DNA from: an uncultured Dorea sp.
GTDB lineage: Bacteria; Bacillota; Clostridia; Lachnospirales; Lachnospiraceae
Reading direction: 5' to 3'
Assembly (NCBI GenBank): GCA_910578495.1
Contig: CAJTRE010000001.1
Location: forward strand, 237,169-248,860
Length of the DNA: 11,692 nucleotides
The notes beneath the pieces are model-generated. The model made no database searches. It was not told the DNA's origin and worked only from the letters and a program-made list of their open reading frames with translations. Shown piece by piece: positions 11,274-11,692 of this stretch. A program made the position numbers and the translations under genes. How positions within the stretch are numbered: the first letter of the stretch is position 1; the number at the start of each line of letters is the position of its first letter.

Positions 11274-11692
11274 TTATTTTAAAGGAATACAAAATTCACA
11301 TAAATGTGATGAAATTTTTGAGAAAGCATATCGTTCAATAATAGGCTTTGAAACATCTATTGATAAATCAGCAGTTAATGTCTGAATGTTCTTCCAAAAA
11401 TCTGATACACTTTCCTCAGTATGTTCAACCTCAAATATAGCGTAGCAACCATTAGCAATATTACGGACAGGTAAATCATATTTACTCTCTTTATTAGAAA
11501 TAATAATACCTACATCATATCGTTGTCTTTCTTCTGAAATGTACATAGGATTGTCCAAAGCTATACCAAGTATAGTGGTTTCTTTTTTTAGTAAACCTTT
11601 CGCTTTTAAATACGCTTTAAAGGTTTCCATTAAGTGTTTATTCTCCAAACCATACTTACCAACTCTACGCATATATGCTATCTTAATATCTT
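11274..11692 (-). CDS. GyrI-like/AraC effector-binding domain protein, 5' end outside the window
   Basis: The frame is open to the window edge, so the N terminus is missing. The visible ~139 residues form a GyrI-like small-molecule-binding domain. IKIAYMRRVGKYG is the family's first strand (usually xxVAYxRxxGPY), and RYDVGIII and NGCYAIFEVEHTEESVSDFWKNI are its mid and late motifs. In the family this domain is either the C-terminal ligand sensor of AraC-type regulators or a stand-alone protein; what lies upstream would decide. The ATG at 11672 falls inside the domain's first strand and is not the true start. It occupies the place of tet(M) before the KTR gene, so it is probably part of variable cargo, perhaps a regulator of drug or peptide export (inference). 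Confidence 0.78.
   Translation of the reverse strand, partial: DIKIAYMRRVGKYGLENKHLMETFKAYLKAKGLLKKETTILGIALDNPMYISEERQRYDVGIIISNKESKYDLPVRNIANGCYAIFEVEHTEESVSDFWKNIQTLTADLSIDVSKPIIERYAFSKISSHLCEFCIPLK

Larger units (their letters stand above)
7446..11692. mobile_element. Integrase end of a Tn5801/Tn916-like integrative conjugative element
   Basis: The gene order read on the minus strand (cargo, KTR/orf6, divergent orf9, orf7, orf8, xis, int, att core) is that of Tn916. The integrase, the DUF3173 excisionase and the guaA-type core point to the Tn5801 branch. The conjugation genes would lie beyond the right edge of the window. The left limit is taken as the core-like site. Confidence 0.8.

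Noticed and set aside
1..11692. CRISPR arrays, tRNA and rRNA genes
   Set aside because: No regularly spaced repeats of the right size and no recognisable tRNA or rRNA sequences were seen on either strand.

Overview
The window looks like mosaic accessory DNA from a Firmicute, most likely a gut Clostridia/Lachnospiraceae-type host. The evidence is the AT-rich coding, GGAGG-type ribosome binding sites, a MobV/Pre relaxase next to a TnpV-like protein, and a Tn916/Tn5801-type module of integrase, excisionase, sigma-like gene and repressor. There are no rRNA or tRNA genes, no CRISPR array and no recognisable core chromosomal gene.

Region 1 (1 to about 3255) is mobilisable-element DNA in the style of Tn4451. 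It holds a MobV relaxase cut at its 5' end by the window edge, a TnpV protein directly behind it, two small HTH regulators on opposite strands, a small lipoprotein, and a second, decayed tnpV copy (2949-3255). The regulators and the lipoprotein lie between the intact and the dead tnpV copies.

Region 2 (about 3256 to 7445) is a defence island on the + strand that reads as one operon. Two inverted repeats and a 21-residue leader ORF come first. Then come an HTH-fused C5-cytosine methyltransferase, a probable cognate type II restriction enzyme with no recognised family, a Vsr mismatch endonuclease and a 498-residue SIR2-domain protein. The last three genes are separated by 4 and 1 bases. The methyltransferase would mark self DNA, the nuclease would cut unmarked DNA, and Vsr would repair the T:G mismatches left by deaminated 5-methylcytosine. 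The SIR2 protein is a candidate NAD-depleting second layer. This linkage is the most interesting part of the window.

Region 3 (about 7446 to 11692) is the integrase end of a Tn5801/Tn916-like integrative conjugative element. A GAGTGGGA core-like site at 7446, identical to the coding of the guaA 3' end used by Tn5801-type integrases, is followed on the minus strand by the integrase, a DUF3173 excisionase, a roughly 460-base non-coding and probably structured stretch, the orf8-like and orf7-like genes, and a regulatory region with tandem terminators. The divergent orf9-like repressor carries an apparent C-terminal frameshift. A KTR zinc-ribbon protein (orf6-like) and the end of a GyrI/AraC effector-domain protein follow, the latter where tet(M) sits in Tn916. 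guaA itself is not to the left of the core site, so regions 2 and 3 may be neighbouring elements stacked at one site, or region 2 may be cargo at the end of the same element.
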